This document shows positions 11,796 to 21,790 of a stretch of DNA of 64,000 nt, piece after piece. The translations under genes and the position numbers were made by a program. The DNA is from Phymorhynchus buccinoides (Eukaryota; Mollusca; Gastropoda; Neogastropoda; Raphitomidae): positions 8,912,676 through 8,976,675 of the forward strand of contig CM065710.1 in the NCBI GenBank assembly GCA_017654935.2. Direction: 5' to 3'. The first letter of the stretch is position 1, and each line of letters opens with the position of its first letter. Below the pieces are notes generated by a model that searched no databases, was not told the origin of the DNA, and worked only from the letters and a program-made list of their open reading frames with translations.

Positions 11796-12198
11796 ATAGC
11801 TGCCAACTTTTCCCAAACAAAATCCTGGAGGGGGATGGGTTTGGGAGGGGGGAGAGTCTGAAAAGACGGTCTTCCATTTATTCATCTTCTCCTTTGCCTT
11901 CGGCATCGTGGCGAGGTTACTTCAATGGCGGCGTGAGACAGGCCTAAAGACTGCCAAACAAAGGATTGCAGGAGGAAGTAGCCCCCGCTTCCGACATGCG
12001 CAGTACGAACTCTGCTCCGCGAAGCTTCCTGAAACCCAGTTTCGGTTTTCGGGTTTCATAACACTCGTTTCTGAGGTCATCTAAGCTGGAAATTTCTAAA
12101 TCCGGGAGTTTCACGTGAATTCCGGGAAGACCGGGAGAGGCGACAAAATCCAGGAAGCTCCCAGAAGCTCCCGGATTTACTGGGATGGTTGGCAGGTA
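11796..12198. mobile_element. Inverted-repeat element, CTGCCAAC ends
   Basis: Begins ATAGCTGCCAACTTTTCCC and ends GGGATGGTTGGCAGGTAT, an imperfect inverted pair. The interior has repeated CCGGGA/TCCCGG motifs. Non-coding. Right copy 38544-38946. Confidence 0.6.
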
Positions 12199-12412
12199 TG
12201 TAGATATGTAATGATGTGCTTGTTTGTGGGTTTGAAGAGGTTGGTTATTGTGGAGGATTGAAATGAAGTAACTGAGGAGGAGTGCCTGATATTGGAAGGC
12301 AGTTTATTCCAAAACCATCTGAAGCTCAGCTCTCCTTCTCTCACTCGTACATAGGAAGACAGAAAGACAGAGAGACAGAGACAAAGAGATGAACAGAAAG
12401 ACAGAGACATAC

Positions 12413-12533
12413 CGTGCTCCTGCCGTTTCACAGCCTCCAGATCCAGCATCTCGTTTTCTCGGTAGAACTCGCGGAACGCTTCGAACGTGTCGGCGTACTG
12501 GCTCGCCGCGTTGAAGGCTGCCAAGATGGCCTC
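12413..12533 (-). CDS. DNAH6: DNAH6 exon 9, left copy
   Basis: This is a 121-nt duplicate of 39162-39282 with identical protein (EAILAAFNAASQYADTFEAF onward) and the same acceptor and donor. A partial ghost of its 5' end is also duplicated, at 13035-13076. Confidence 0.86.
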
Positions 12534-13030
12534 CTGAAATAGGAATTGTTCGGAAATAATTAAGGGGAGTAATTTCATGGTGTGTGGGAGTGATCTTGCC
12601 TAATTCAATCGGTCAAACAGGGGAGAGTTACTCTACCTTCACTCCCCAGCTCTCAGCTAGAGAGTGTTTGATTAGACTTACATCACTTAGAACACCGTGC
12701 GTCATTTTAAAATTGATGTCATTTATATTTTTACGTCACATTTTGCAAGTTCTCTCAGTTTGTGGATACTGGCCACCCCTAATTTTTCTAAAAAAAAATG
12801 TTTGCAAGTCGCTGACTCGCATCCTGCGGTTTCAAGCTTCGACGCCATTGTTGCATTGTTGCTATGGTATTTGACCGAGTAATGGAGGTAAACAATTCTA
12901 ATTTTCACGAAGTGCTCTCCCCTAGTTTTTTTTTCCGAAAATCGTCTATTGATTGACAACAAAACGATATTCATCATCATCATCTCGTCATCATCATCAT
13001 CAAAATTTCCAGAAAGCTTAAACAAATGCT
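12534..13030. other. Intron, no gene seen
   Basis: Contains an ATC run (12970-13003). No exon recognised other than the ghost listed next. Confidence 0.45.
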
Positions 13031-13034
13031 CAAA

Positions 13035-13076
13035 ACTGGTCAGCCGCGTTAAAAGCTGCCAGAAATGCTTCCTGAA
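13035..13076 (-). pseudogene. Ghost of DNAH6 exon 9 5' end
   Basis: On the minus strand TTTCAG/GAAGCATTTCTGGCAGC reads EAFLAAFNAADQF, against EAILAAFNAASQY in exon 9, with the acceptor kept. Only about 40 nt is recognisable. Right copy 39780-39821. Confidence 0.75.
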
Positions 13077-13107
13077 AGAGATGGAAAATAACATTGATAA
13101 TTGTTTT

Positions 13108-13438
13108 TACCGTATTTTTCTGACTATAAGGCACACCTTATTACAAGGCGCATCCCCCAAATCTGACATCACATCAACCCTGATCGCTTCTCGGCCTTTT
13201 GGCTAAGACAGTGATTCAGGAACATAAATTTTTGTTTATACCCTGGTTGGTTTGTTCAGCCTGTCGTACATGGCGAAAGCCGATACGCGACGTTAAACTG
13301 AACTTCCACCAAATCTGACACCAAATTCAGATTTTGTGATTATATTTTCTTACTATATTATTAGTCACATCATTATAAGGCGCAGGGGTCTTAGTCTGGG
13401 GGAAAAATGTATCGCCTTATAATCTGTAAAATACGGTA
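13108..13438. mobile_element. TACCGTATTTT MITE carrying a U2-like insert
   Basis: The left end TACCGTATTTTTCTGACTAT pairs with the inverted right end TACCGTATTTTACAGATTAT; both continue AAGGC. The 331-bp element is non-coding. Its middle is interrupted by U2 snRNA-like sequence (13183-13208). Right copy 39853-40183. Relatives lie at 831-2233, 19545-19655 and 54359-55130. Confidence 0.75.
13183..13208 (+). ncRNA. U2 snRNA 5' end fragment
   Basis: 26 nt, ATCGCTTCTCGGCCTTTTGG then CTAAGA, identical to the conserved 5' end of U2 spliceosomal RNA. The next U2 bases, including the branch-site-pairing GUAGUA, are absent. It is therefore a fragment from retroposition, not a functional gene. About 100 bp of unidentified sequence follows (to about 13310), which may have been mobilised with it. 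Confidence 0.8.
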
Positions 13439-13539
13439 ATTCATAAGCAACAAAATTAAAAATTTAACATTAATATTCGTCCTTGATAGAACTTTAGTGG
13501 AAGATGAGATGAAGCTTGATATACAAAATGAATGTGGTG

Positions 13540-13940
<401 letters not shown>

Positions 13941-14047
13941 TGAGCGTGTGTCTGTGCGTGTCTTTGCGACCGAGTATACAGTTTGCATGCATGTGGGGGA
14001 GAGAAAGACAGAGAGATAGAAGGGTGGGTGGGTGTGAATATTTGGGC

Positions 14048-14049
<2 letters not shown>

Positions 14050-14092
<43 letters not shown>

Positions 14093-14097
14093 CCCTA
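14050..14097 (+). repeat. CT microsatellite at exon 8 donor
   Basis: A CT run ends only a few bases from the exon 8 donor on the minus strand (GA run in the transcript). Right copy 40798-40835. Confidence 0.75.
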
Positions 14098-14102
14098 CTC
14101 AC

Positions 14103-14211
14103 CCTGATGTTATGGATGATGGTCTGCAGGTGTTTGTCGTCTTCAAACATGGTGGCCAGGCTGGGTCCCTCCCCGCACGTCTTATCCTCAAACTTGTTGT
14201 TGATGATCGGT
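14103..14211 (-). CDS. DNAH6: DNAH6 exon 8, left copy
   Basis: This is a 109-nt duplicate of 40842-40950 with the same boundaries. The protein differs at one position (PSLATMFEDD here, PSLSTMFEDD on the right) through a single G/T change, the kind of difference expected between alleles. Confidence 0.86.
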
Positions 14212-14225
14212 CTGCAATAGGTTAG

Positions 14226-14448
14226 GTTAGGTACATTATAGTCACAGAGGCGTCTCTGTGAAATTCGGGTTGCTCCCACCTGGAGAGCGCGCCGCAGCGA
14301 GAGGCGCGCCACCCAATTTTTTTTAATTTTTTTTTTTGCATGTGATTTTTGTGTGACTGATGAGGAAGGAAGGGAGGGGGGTAAATTTTGACCAAATGAC
14401 AACTTTTTCGTTGCCACTGGGTTTAACATGTGCTAAGTGCATGGGCAC

Positions 14449-14482
<34 letters not shown>

Positions 14483-14595
14483 TCCACGTTCAGACCGCAA
14501 GGCCTAGTGCAAAGTGAGAGGAAAAAAAACCTGTACCCAGGTTCGAACTCGGGTTTACTTGACACGAAGCGAACACGCTACCACTGTGCCACTCT
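14226..14595 (-). repeat. tRNA-derived SINE, family 1, full length
   Basis: Minus strand: GAGTGGCACAGTGGTAGCGT (A-box-like) and GAGTTCGAACCTGGG (B-box-like) at the head. The body has GGCACACAGGACCTCGG on the plus strand, and the tail is GCTCCCACCTGGAGAGCG and GTCACAGAG. Right copy 40968-41330. Confidence 0.8.
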
Positions 14596-14734
14596 ACACA
14601 CACACACAATTCTTTCAGCAATCACCAAATTGATTCACACAACAAAACAAACAAACCTAAATATTTGATAAATATTAACTCATTCGCATCGCAACAATTT
14701 TGAATTACTAAAAAAAACACCTCACAAATCACTC

Positions 14735-14905
14735 CAACCATCTCCTCTGAAGTCGGAGTGTGGCTGCCCATGTGGCGGGGTAATCAAAAACGGTCACACA
14801 CGTAATGTTCTCATCCCCATCTGGTGCATTTGTACCACAGCGTTCAAGTGCTTCGGCTGTTGGGATGATCCCTGGAGGCTTTTAGCCAGGGTATAACAAC
14901 AAACA
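14735..14905 (-). repeat. GTT-tailed interspersed repeat
   Basis: Shorter member of the 9258-9600 family (GTGGCTGCCCATGTGGC, GGGATGATCCCTGGAGG). Right copy 41470-41640. Confidence 0.65.
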
Positions 14906-15235
14906 AACACTCCAACCATACACACAAACAAAACATACATAAACAAAAGGAGAAATGAAAGAAGATTACAGGTTTTTTACTTCAGGTTTTAGACATAGGG
15001 AAGTGGTAGATCAGACTGTTATACATAGACTTTATATAAAAAAAACCTCTACACCAACTGGTTGCCCCACAACAAACCACTACAAAAGCAAAGTCAGAGG
15101 CAAAATTGTGGTCTAAGGGAGGAAAGCGAGTTTAGAAGTGACCAAGGTATGGTGTGCACACAGATTTACTTCCCTTGAAGTAATTGCCTCAAATTGACAG
15201 CTGTTAATTCCAGACATATATGTCCGGAACGACTT
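14906..15235. other. Intron, no gene seen
   Basis: No exon or repeat family recognised. Right copy 41641-41965. Confidence 0.4.
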
Positions 15236-15248
15236 GAATGAGTTAAAC

Positions 15249-15466
15249 TGCCAGAGAAGATAAAATTTGAGAAATTATCCATTTTTAAAAAATATAAAAT
15301 AGAAACCTGTTAGACTCAATCTGAGAAAATGGTCTCGAGATATATATAATTCCTGGCTTGCTAAACCAAAAAAAAATCAGAATTACTACGACGTCAAAAG
15401 TTATGACATCATCAATGACATCACGCACCTCGCTGGGCAGGCAGTAAAGGGGTTAAATCCCGGTTA
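15249..15466. mobile_element. Possible TTAA-flanked MITE
   Basis: GTTAAACTGCCAG at the left and GGCAGTAAAGGGGTTAA at the right form a partial inverted pair with TTAA at both ends. The interior has GACATCATCAATGACATCA. Weaker than the other TTAA elements. Right copy 41971-42185. Confidence 0.4.
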
Positions 15467-15591
15467 ACTTTTGAAGGAAAGACTGAAAATACTGAAAAGT
15501 ACATGCATTGCCAGTAGCTTGAGAAAATCCAACGTCAGTGTCAAATTCCTTGCCGTAAAAGTTGGAGCGAGAGGATTCGTAGGTAAATCTG

Positions 15592-15940
15592 CCTACGACC
15601 TCAGGAAACGTCTCTCTTCTTCTTCTTCTTCTGTCGATCACTTAGACAGTTGCCGGTCATATGAGCGCGGATGCGTCATGCTGCCGTTACGCGCCTAACT
15701 AAGAAACAGTTAGGCCCAGCATGTCTGTCTTCGTCTGGAGAATTTTTGTAGTTTACAAGTGTTTCTTGACCCAAAAAAATGCAGGGGAAAGGACCAATAA
15801 GGCAGAAAGATAGTTAGATGACAGTAAAGCAAAGGGAAAAGGCAGAGAGCGACAGATTAGAGGAAGTTACAGGCACAGAACTTCCAGAAGGTGGGGAAAC
15901 TATTTGTACAAAAGACCTCTCGGCACCCCCCAATATTTCA
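15592..15940 (-). repeat. GAA-tailed repeat, inverted orientation
   Basis: Reverse complement of the 6546-6862 family, from TTCTTCTTCTTCTTC through CCTAACTAAGAAACAGTTAG to CCAGAAGGTGGGGAAAC. Right copy 42335-42670. Confidence 0.65.
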
Positions 15941-16084
15941 ATATCCGTAAAGCAGCCCTGAAAGCAAGGGCAGAGACAGCAGAGAGAAACTCAAGCTGGA
16001 CATGGTCCAGGAGGTACCCCCCAAAATGAACTTCATAAGTCTAAATATACCCCCTCCCCACCACTCCCACCCCACAAAGAAAAT

Positions 16085-16300
16085 GCGAGACCCCATAGCT
16101 CAGTGGGTACGTTCGCCATTTGCTAGTCCTGAATCCAACAGCTCCAAAGGTTGTGGGTTCAAATCCATTCAGGGGCGCTTTTTTTTAAAAATTTTTTTTT
16201 AAAGGTGGTGGCAGCAGACGGGCACCCAGAGTCATGAATTGGATGCGGGCGGACAGGTGCCCATAGAGTGTAAGAAGTTGAGGGCCGAAACACTGGATTA
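16085..16300 (+). repeat. tRNA-derived SINE, family 3
   Basis: Head on the plus strand: CCCCATAGCTCAGTGGGTAC (A-box) and GTGGGTTCAAATCCATTC (B-box), resembling a tRNA with an enlarged loop. A T/A-rich stretch and a body with GGCAGCAGACGGGCACCC follow. It shares no obvious tail with families 1 and 2. Right copy 42811-43010. Confidence 0.72.
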
Positions 16301-16572
16301 AATGGGGGGGGGGGGGGGCTTCTTCTCTGAAGACCTTCTGTTATCCAGCCTGCCCTTAAGTTTGTTGGCACATCCTATGTATCTACACACATTTCATATC
16401 TCTCTCTCTCACACACACACACACATATCTCTCTCACACACACGCACACGCACACACACGAATCAATGAAAGACCTTTTTAATCCTTTGACCCCTCTTAG
16501 GGCATGGAGGATACAAGCATAACAAAAACAGAAAACGCAATCAGAACAAAGTGTGAACACACACACACCAAC
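16301..16572. repeat. G run and CA microsatellite beside exon 7 donor
   Basis: A 15-base G run (16305-16318), then CT/CA tracts at 16400-16462. The right copy (43025-43358) carries about 65 bp of extra sequence near 43079-43144 that resembles TTAA-MITE interior. Confidence 0.6.
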
Positions 16573-16772
16573 CTGGTGAAGGCATCGAAGTAGGTGTCAG
16601 GCACCAAGTTCTGGACGCTGAGCACAGCGTCTTGGAACCGCTTGATGACCTCCGCGGTGCCTTCCTGGAAGTCGTCCCCGTCCGGAGAAAACAGCAGCTG
16701 GTTGGGCTCCAGGATGAACTCTGTGATGTACAGCGGGGGGAGTTTGTGCACCTCCTCCTCTTCCTCGCCGGC
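16573..16772 (-). CDS. DNAH6: DNAH6 exon 7, left copy
   Basis: This is a 200-nt duplicate of 43359-43558 with the same protein (AGEEEEEVHKLPPLYITEFI to NLVPDTYFDAFT) and the same splice sites. It has five, not four, upstream partial copies (16773-17515). The duplicate is probably the other haplotype of the same exon rather than a second gene copy. Confidence 0.85.
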
Positions 16773-17515
16773 CTGTGTAGAAAACATATGCCATCGTTAC
16801 TACAATCGGTTCAATAGTTTAGGCAGTGTCTAGAGAAAACAGTAACTGGTTGGGCTCCAGGGTGAACTCTGTGATGAGTTTGTGGGCCTCTTCTTCTTTT
16901 TCGCTGGCCTGTGTAGAAAACTTATGCCATCGTTACTACAATCGGTTCAATAGTTTAGGCAGTGTCTAGAGAAAACAGTAACTGGTTGGGCTCCAGAGTG
17001 AACTCTGTGATGAACAACGGGGGAAGTTTGTGGGCCTCTTCTTCTTTTTCGCTGGCCTGTGTAGAAAACATATGCCATCGTTACTACAATCGGTTCAATA
17101 GTTTAGGCAGTGTCTAGAGAAAACAGTAACTGGTTGGGCTCCAGGGTGAACTCTGTGATGAACAACGGGGGAAGTTTGTGGGCCTCTTCTTCTTTTTCGC
17201 TGGCCTGTGTAGAAAACATATGCCATCGTTACCACAATCGGTTCAATAGTTTAGGCAGTGTCTAGAGAAAACAGTAACTGGTTGGGCTCCAGAGTGAACT
17301 CTGTGATGAACAACGGGGGAAGTTTGTGGGCCTCTTCTTCTTTTTCGCTGGCCTGTGTAGAAAACATATGCCATCGTTACTACAATCGGTTCAATAGTTT
17401 AGGCAGTGTCCAAAGAAAACAGCAGCTGGTTGGGCTTCAGGATGAACTCTGTGATGAACAGCAGGGGCTGTTTGTGGGCCTCTTCTTTATCACTCGCCTG
17501 TGTAAAGGAAACAGA
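16773..17515 (-). repeat. Exon 7-derived 148-bp tandem array (left copy)
   Basis: Five units of about 148 bp lie upstream of exon 7. Each has intron, the acceptor TTTTCTACACAG and about 90 nt homologous to the exon start (ASEKEEEAHKLPPLFITEFT then LEPNQLLFSL). A stop follows in the same frame and the exon 3' half and donor are absent, so the units are acceptor-end ghosts rather than full exons. Confidence 0.87.
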
Positions 17516-17559
17516 TCTGCTTTTAGAATGATCAGTTCAGCAGTTTAGGCTTAAGAATT

Positions 17560-18185
17560 AATTATGTGGCATCTTTTCAAAGACCCTTTGTCCAATTTTC
17601 AAAGACCTCTCATGATTTTTTGCACAAAGTGCAGAACGCCTGTTCTTTATCAGTTAAGCATGCTTTCGCAACCACTTCTTGTACTTGGCTTTGTCAAGCC
17701 ACTTCTCATTGAAATGGCAGCTGCCTGGCATTTTCAACTTCTTTTCTATTTGATGAAGATTGCTTCGATCACGATCACTCAAGTTGCGACCAGTGTAGCC
17801 CCAAAAAACGAGCAAATGACTCGGATGTAGTGAAGGGAAATGACTCTAACACAAATTGAGGATGTCTACTAGAAGGAACTAGATCGTCGAACCGCAGACA
17901 TCAGAAAATAAGCCAAATTAGATTGCTTCTTTATTCATTCTGGAAGCAAGCACACACCAAATGACAAAAATCAATGTAAGGTGGTCTAAGATCACTGTAA
18001 GGTGGATAGATGTTAAATTAAAGAACGAACACAAAATGACAGTGTCAATGACTCTTTTTTTTTTTTTTTAGCAGACAATGACTTTTTTCACAAACCATTT
18101 CACGATTTTTACAGACCAAAGCCGATTTTCAAAGACTGTGCGTCTGGCTGTAGAAGAAGAAACAATCTTTACTACAATCCATTCA
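17560..18185 (-). pseudogene. Decayed BED/TTF-finger transposon remnant
   Basis: On the minus strand the segment 17620-17760 reads MPGSCHFNEKWLDKAKYKKW then LRKHA and a stop; a few bases on, DKEQAFCTLCKK is followed by a stop. This resembles the N-terminal zinc-finger region (FxxxWL...W...CxxC) of hAT-like transposase and related domesticated proteins (from memory of the family). Stops and the absence of further domains show it is a fossil. TTTTCAAAGAC recurs at both sides, possibly remnant termini. Right copy 44225-44820. Confidence 0.5.
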
Positions 18186-18212
18186 AGAGCTTAGAATAGC
18201 AGGGGGGGGGGG

Positions 18213-18578
18213 GCAGGTATCAGGTATTTCATAGTCACAGAAGCGTCTCCGTGAAATTTGGGTTGCTCCCACCTGGAGAGCGGGTCGCAGCCAGAGGCGC
18301 GCCACCCAATATATAAAACAAAATGTGCATGACTGAAGAGGAAGGAAAGGGGTGTGTGTGTAAAATTTTGACCAAATGACAACTTTTTCTCGTTGCCACT
18401 GGAATTAACGTGTGCTAAGTGCATGGGCACATGGGACCTCGGTTTATCGTCTCATATGAAAGACTCCACATTCAGACCGTAAGGCCTAGTGCAGGGTGAG
18501 AGGAAAAATCCCCTGTACCCAGGTTCGAACTCGGGTTTACTTGACACAAGGCGAACGCGTTTACCTCTGTGCCACTCT
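18213..18578 (-). repeat. tRNA-derived SINE, family 1, full length
   Basis: Same structure as 14226-14595. It abuts directly, without spacer, the inverted-repeat element that starts at 18579. Right copy 44872-45232. Confidence 0.8.
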
Positions 18579-19258
18579 CAGGCATGGTAGTGGGGGCAAA
18601 GTGGTTTTCAAGGAAAATGGCCGGGGGTCCAGGGGGACAAAGCCAAATTCAATAAAATTCAATAAATGAGAGTGAAATTTTCACTTTTTCATGCTATTTC
18701 AATGCAATGTTTTAATAATTTTGTTGCGGAGGTCTACCAGGCATGAAAGTGGATGAAGATCAAAAAAGATGAATTTTTTTTAGCCGAGAAATCCTTCCAC
18801 CCGGATTTTTGACCTACGTCGGAAGTTTTGTTCAGCAGGGGGGGGGGGGGGGGGGGGCAGAACGTTCCCCAAATTTGTTTTCCAAACACACCTTTTCACA
18901 TAACTCACATCACAAGTTTTGTTCAGCAGGGGGTGCGGATAATCCATTCAGAAAATTTTCTCGGCACAAATATCCTTCCACCCACATTTTCAGCTAACAT
19001 CACTACTTTTGTTGAGCGGGAGCTACTCGTTTCGCCTTCCTTCGCACAAATGAAGCGAGTGAGCTAAAGCGACTTCTGGTTAACCAGTTTCAGAATCGCC
19101 AAATACAGACTTGTAGATATAAGAATACGGCAAGATCGGTCCTTTACCTTTACGCAGAATTTTTTCTTTTTCCGCCTCGGAAGTTTTCAAAAAAATCCTT
19201 TTTTCCGCATATTTTCTGCGAAACGCGGAATTCTTTCATGCCTGTCTACCATGCCTGC
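18579..19258. mobile_element. CAGGCATGGTAG inverted-repeat element
   Basis: Starts CAGGCATGGTAG and ends CTACCATGCCTG, a perfect 12-bp inverted pair. The interior contains three related blocks (GAAATCCTTCCACCCGGAT, GTTTTGTTCAGCAGGGG, CAGCTAACATCAC) and a 17-base or longer G run at 18838. Right copy 45233-45898. Relatives at 436-818 and 56137-56657. Confidence 0.7.
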
Positions 19259-19302
19259 ACTCTACACCGGGGTTGGTTTGTGAACTCACTGTTGGTTCTA
19301 TC

Positions 19303-19489
19303 CTTTTGTCCTTCCTCCTCCTTCTTCTTCTCCTCCTCCTCGGTTTCCTCCTCCTCCTGACCCTGGATCTGGGCCAGGGTGGGCGTGTTCTGCAGCTGCT
19401 CCGTCAGGTAGTTGAGCAGGGTGGACACCGAGTTGACCGCCAGCACGTGCATCGTGTTCACGATCAGGTAGTCCGCCAGACGGATGAAG
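19303..19489 (-). pseudogene. DNAH6: DNAH6 exon 6, left copy, donor lost
   Basis: This is the counterpart of 45940-46123. The acceptor and the FIRLADYLIVNTMHV coding part are identical, but the Glu/Lys tract has extra bases, and the donor that reads AAG/GTAGAA on the right here reads AAGGATAGAA, with no GT. The left boundary is therefore approximate. Either this is sequencing error near the contig end or the left copy is a damaged allele. Confidence 0.72.
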
Positions 19490-19544
19490 CTGTGGTGTGC
19501 AGGGGGGGGGGGGGGGAAATGGAAAGGTATATCCATATTGTTGG

Positions 19545-19655
19545 AACTGTACAGGCGCATCTGATTATAAGGCGCACCCCCAAATTTTACACAAAATTCA
19601 CACAAATTTTACACAAAAATGTTATTATTGTATTTTTCGGACTTCAAGGCGATAT
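19545..19655. repeat. Fragment of TACCGTATTTT MITE family
   Basis: CTGATTATAAGGCGCACCCC and TATTTTTCGGACTTCAAGGCG form the two ends of a short member. Right copy 46185-46290. Confidence 0.5.
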
Positions 19656-19659
19656 TTTT

Positions 19660-19735
19660 AGGCTGCTCCATGCTGGCTGCTTCCCAACCTGTGGAGGCCG
19701 TCGCGAAAGCCAGAGGCGCGCCACCCAGTGTAGGT
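19660..19735 (-). repeat. SINE tail fragment
   Basis: GCCAGAGGCGCGCCACCCAG is family 1 tail sequence. The right copy (46291-46347) has the expected GCTCCCACCTGGAGAGCGCG, which is scrambled on the left. Confidence 0.5.
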
Positions 19736-21018
19736 CATTTTGTCATGAGCCTCTCCGTAAATATCAGATATACACAGACAGACAGGCGGGCAGACTAACC
19801 ATGTGAGCCTCTTGCAGTGGGCGCGTTTGTTAGCCTGCTCAGTGTAGGTCATCCTGGATATGGGCCTAATTTATAAATTACAATTTTTTTTATATAATAA
19901 TAATATTATAATTCAAAATAAATTGCACCCCCTCCCCCCCCCCACATCATTTGTTTTTGTTAGCCACCCCCAAAAAACTGGCCATTTGGTCGGGTGCCTC
20001 CCCGCCCAAAACCACATCACAGACAGTGTGGCTGACTGAGTTGCTTCTTTATTGTTATTTTGAATAACCATGTGAGCCTCTTGCACCAGGCAGCGTTTGT
20101 TATCCTGCCCCGCATAGGTCATTTCATCAGGGGCCTCCCTATAGATATCCACATCACAAACAGACAAAACTTTTTTTTTGACAAACGGGCAGACTAAGTA
20201 AAGTTCGTGAGTAACATGCAACAGAGCGTGTTGAGTAGAAAAAAGTTTTGAAAGGAAAAAAAATTTGTTTGTTACTGGAAAAAATAAATATCACGTTGAG
20301 CACCAGCCAAGACAGACAGAAAGAAAAATGGCTACAGACAAACGGAGTGGGTGTTTGGGAATATAGCGGGGATGTTAGGGTGCTCGGTGGGGGTCATTTA
20401 GTCGTGTTCCTCCTGAAAAGCTAGCAAATCATGGACTGATACAAGTAAGTGCAAGTCACCCCATACAGACTAACACCATATTTTCTTGCACTGTTTTATT
20501 TTGTTGTTATGTTTTAAAGTACGTCATGTAGTTTTTAAACTTCAAAAGTGTGGTCTTGAAAAACAACAGAAAAATAAAAAAACTATATAGAAATTAGAAC
20601 AGAAATTGTTGCCATGTGACCCCAAAACAGTGGGCCCTGCTGTTTGCCTGCTCGGTTTTGTTTTTTTTTGTGTGAGAGGAATTATAATATGGTAAGAAAC
20701 TACAGTAACACAATCATAATTTTGTGCAAATTCTCTCTAGTTTCATGACTTTTTCTACAGCTAACAAAAAAAAAAAAAACCCCCGAGTGGGGTGTGGGTT
20801 GCTGGTTTGGTCAATTGCCTAAAAGTGTTATCACAATAGGAAAAAAAGAAGGGTGATAACACGCTTAGGCAATTACCCCTCAAAATATTATATAATCTAA
20901 TATTGTGTCAAAAAGTGTTTTATAATTGTAAAGCTGTGACTGTGCAATAATCAATTATCATTAACTTAAAATATCATTGTCAACAATATTAGCTACAAAC
21001 AAGCATTAAGTGATCGCG
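19736..21018 (-). repeat. Exon 5-derived array, degraded left copy
   Basis: Recognisable units at about 19730, 19800, 20070 and 20330 match the right-hand array (46348-47554), but with many substitutions and intervening AT-rich sequence absent from the right. Parts of 20160-21000 look like a corrupted version of the same array. Given the nearby gap, poor consensus is likely. Confidence 0.6.
20813..20874. repeat. 22-bp hairpin, left copy only
   Basis: AATTGCCTAAAAGTGTTATC(AC) and its near-perfect reverse complement ending AGGCAATT are separated by an 18-base purine-rich loop, with two mismatches in 22 pairs. Not present in the right copy. Confidence 0.65.
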
Positions 21019-21197
21019 GCCTCTTGCAGTGGGCGCGTTTGTTAGCCTGCTCGGTGTAGGTCATTTTGTTGGGAGCCACGTGTTTTTCGTCCAACAAAGA
21101 AAAACCAAGGTTTGCCACTCCCCGTAGATGTCCATGTCGTAGTTGCTCTGCATCAGGTAGCTGGAGGCCGTCCCAGGGGCTCCCCCACCAGCCTCCC
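21019..21197 (-). pseudogene. DNAH6: DNAH6 exon 5, left copy, disrupted
   Basis: This is the counterpart of 47555-47699. The acceptor end and the part coding SSYLMQSNYDMDIYG are intact. About 40 bp of unrelated sequence (near 21077-21117) interrupts the exon between the IYG and the KMTYTEQ-coding parts, and the CTCACATG/GTTAGT donor is replaced by AT-rich sequence. It could not be spliced normally. It lies 600 bp from the gap, so poor consensus or misassembly at a contig end is more likely than a real mutation. Confidence 0.75.
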
Positions 21198-21292
21198 CTG
21201 CTCATCAAATCAAATTCAAAATGAACACACTCGACACTGGCGAGTTGCTTCCCCTTACCGTCCCTTTCGGGCTGCACTGGCCATTCGACTGG

Positions 21293-21790
21293 CAGACCTG
21301 CCTACTTGGAATTTTCCCAATCATTAGCCCAGCCATCAATTTTCAGTAGCATGGCAAATTTTTTAGTAGCATCCACAAACAACGGCAATCGATTTATTCT
21401 CTTCCTGAGCCGAAACGCACTGCTTAATATGTTTTCGCCGATTGAACGTGCTGACGGCAATCATCTCTACCGCCATGATTCACAGAGAAGTCTGCATCGG
21501 AAAAAAAAAAAAAGAAAAAAAAAAAAAAAACAGAGGTTGCAACTGCAGCGCGCATGGTTCGCACCGAGTCAACTTCTGACGATGCAAGGCCAGCCACTCT
21601 TCCGTGTAAGCTATTTTAAAAACTTGTGCGGCAGGCCGATGTTTTTTTTTAGAACAAGATGGTGTGCCAGATGATTTTCGGTTTCTGGTTTGCGTTCGTT
21701 TTTCTGCAGGGAGGGATGAAACATCTCCCGAATCCTACTGCTTGCTGGAGATCCGCCATTTTTCAGAGACAGTATACAACTCATGCGCAG
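21293..21790 (-). pseudogene. BED-finger transposon, left copy cut by gap
   Basis: Starts at the terminal CAGACCTGCCTAC and is cut by the gap before its other end. The finger-coding part is interrupted by an A-rich insertion (21500-21531) absent from the right copy. Confidence 0.6.

Noticed and set aside
13183..13208. Functional U2 snRNA gene
   Set aside because: Only 26 nt of U2; branch-site pairing, Sm site and 3' stems are missing.
16097..16178. Functional tRNA gene
   Set aside because: A- and B-box-like motifs are present, but the spacing and stems do not form a cloverleaf and a SINE body follows.
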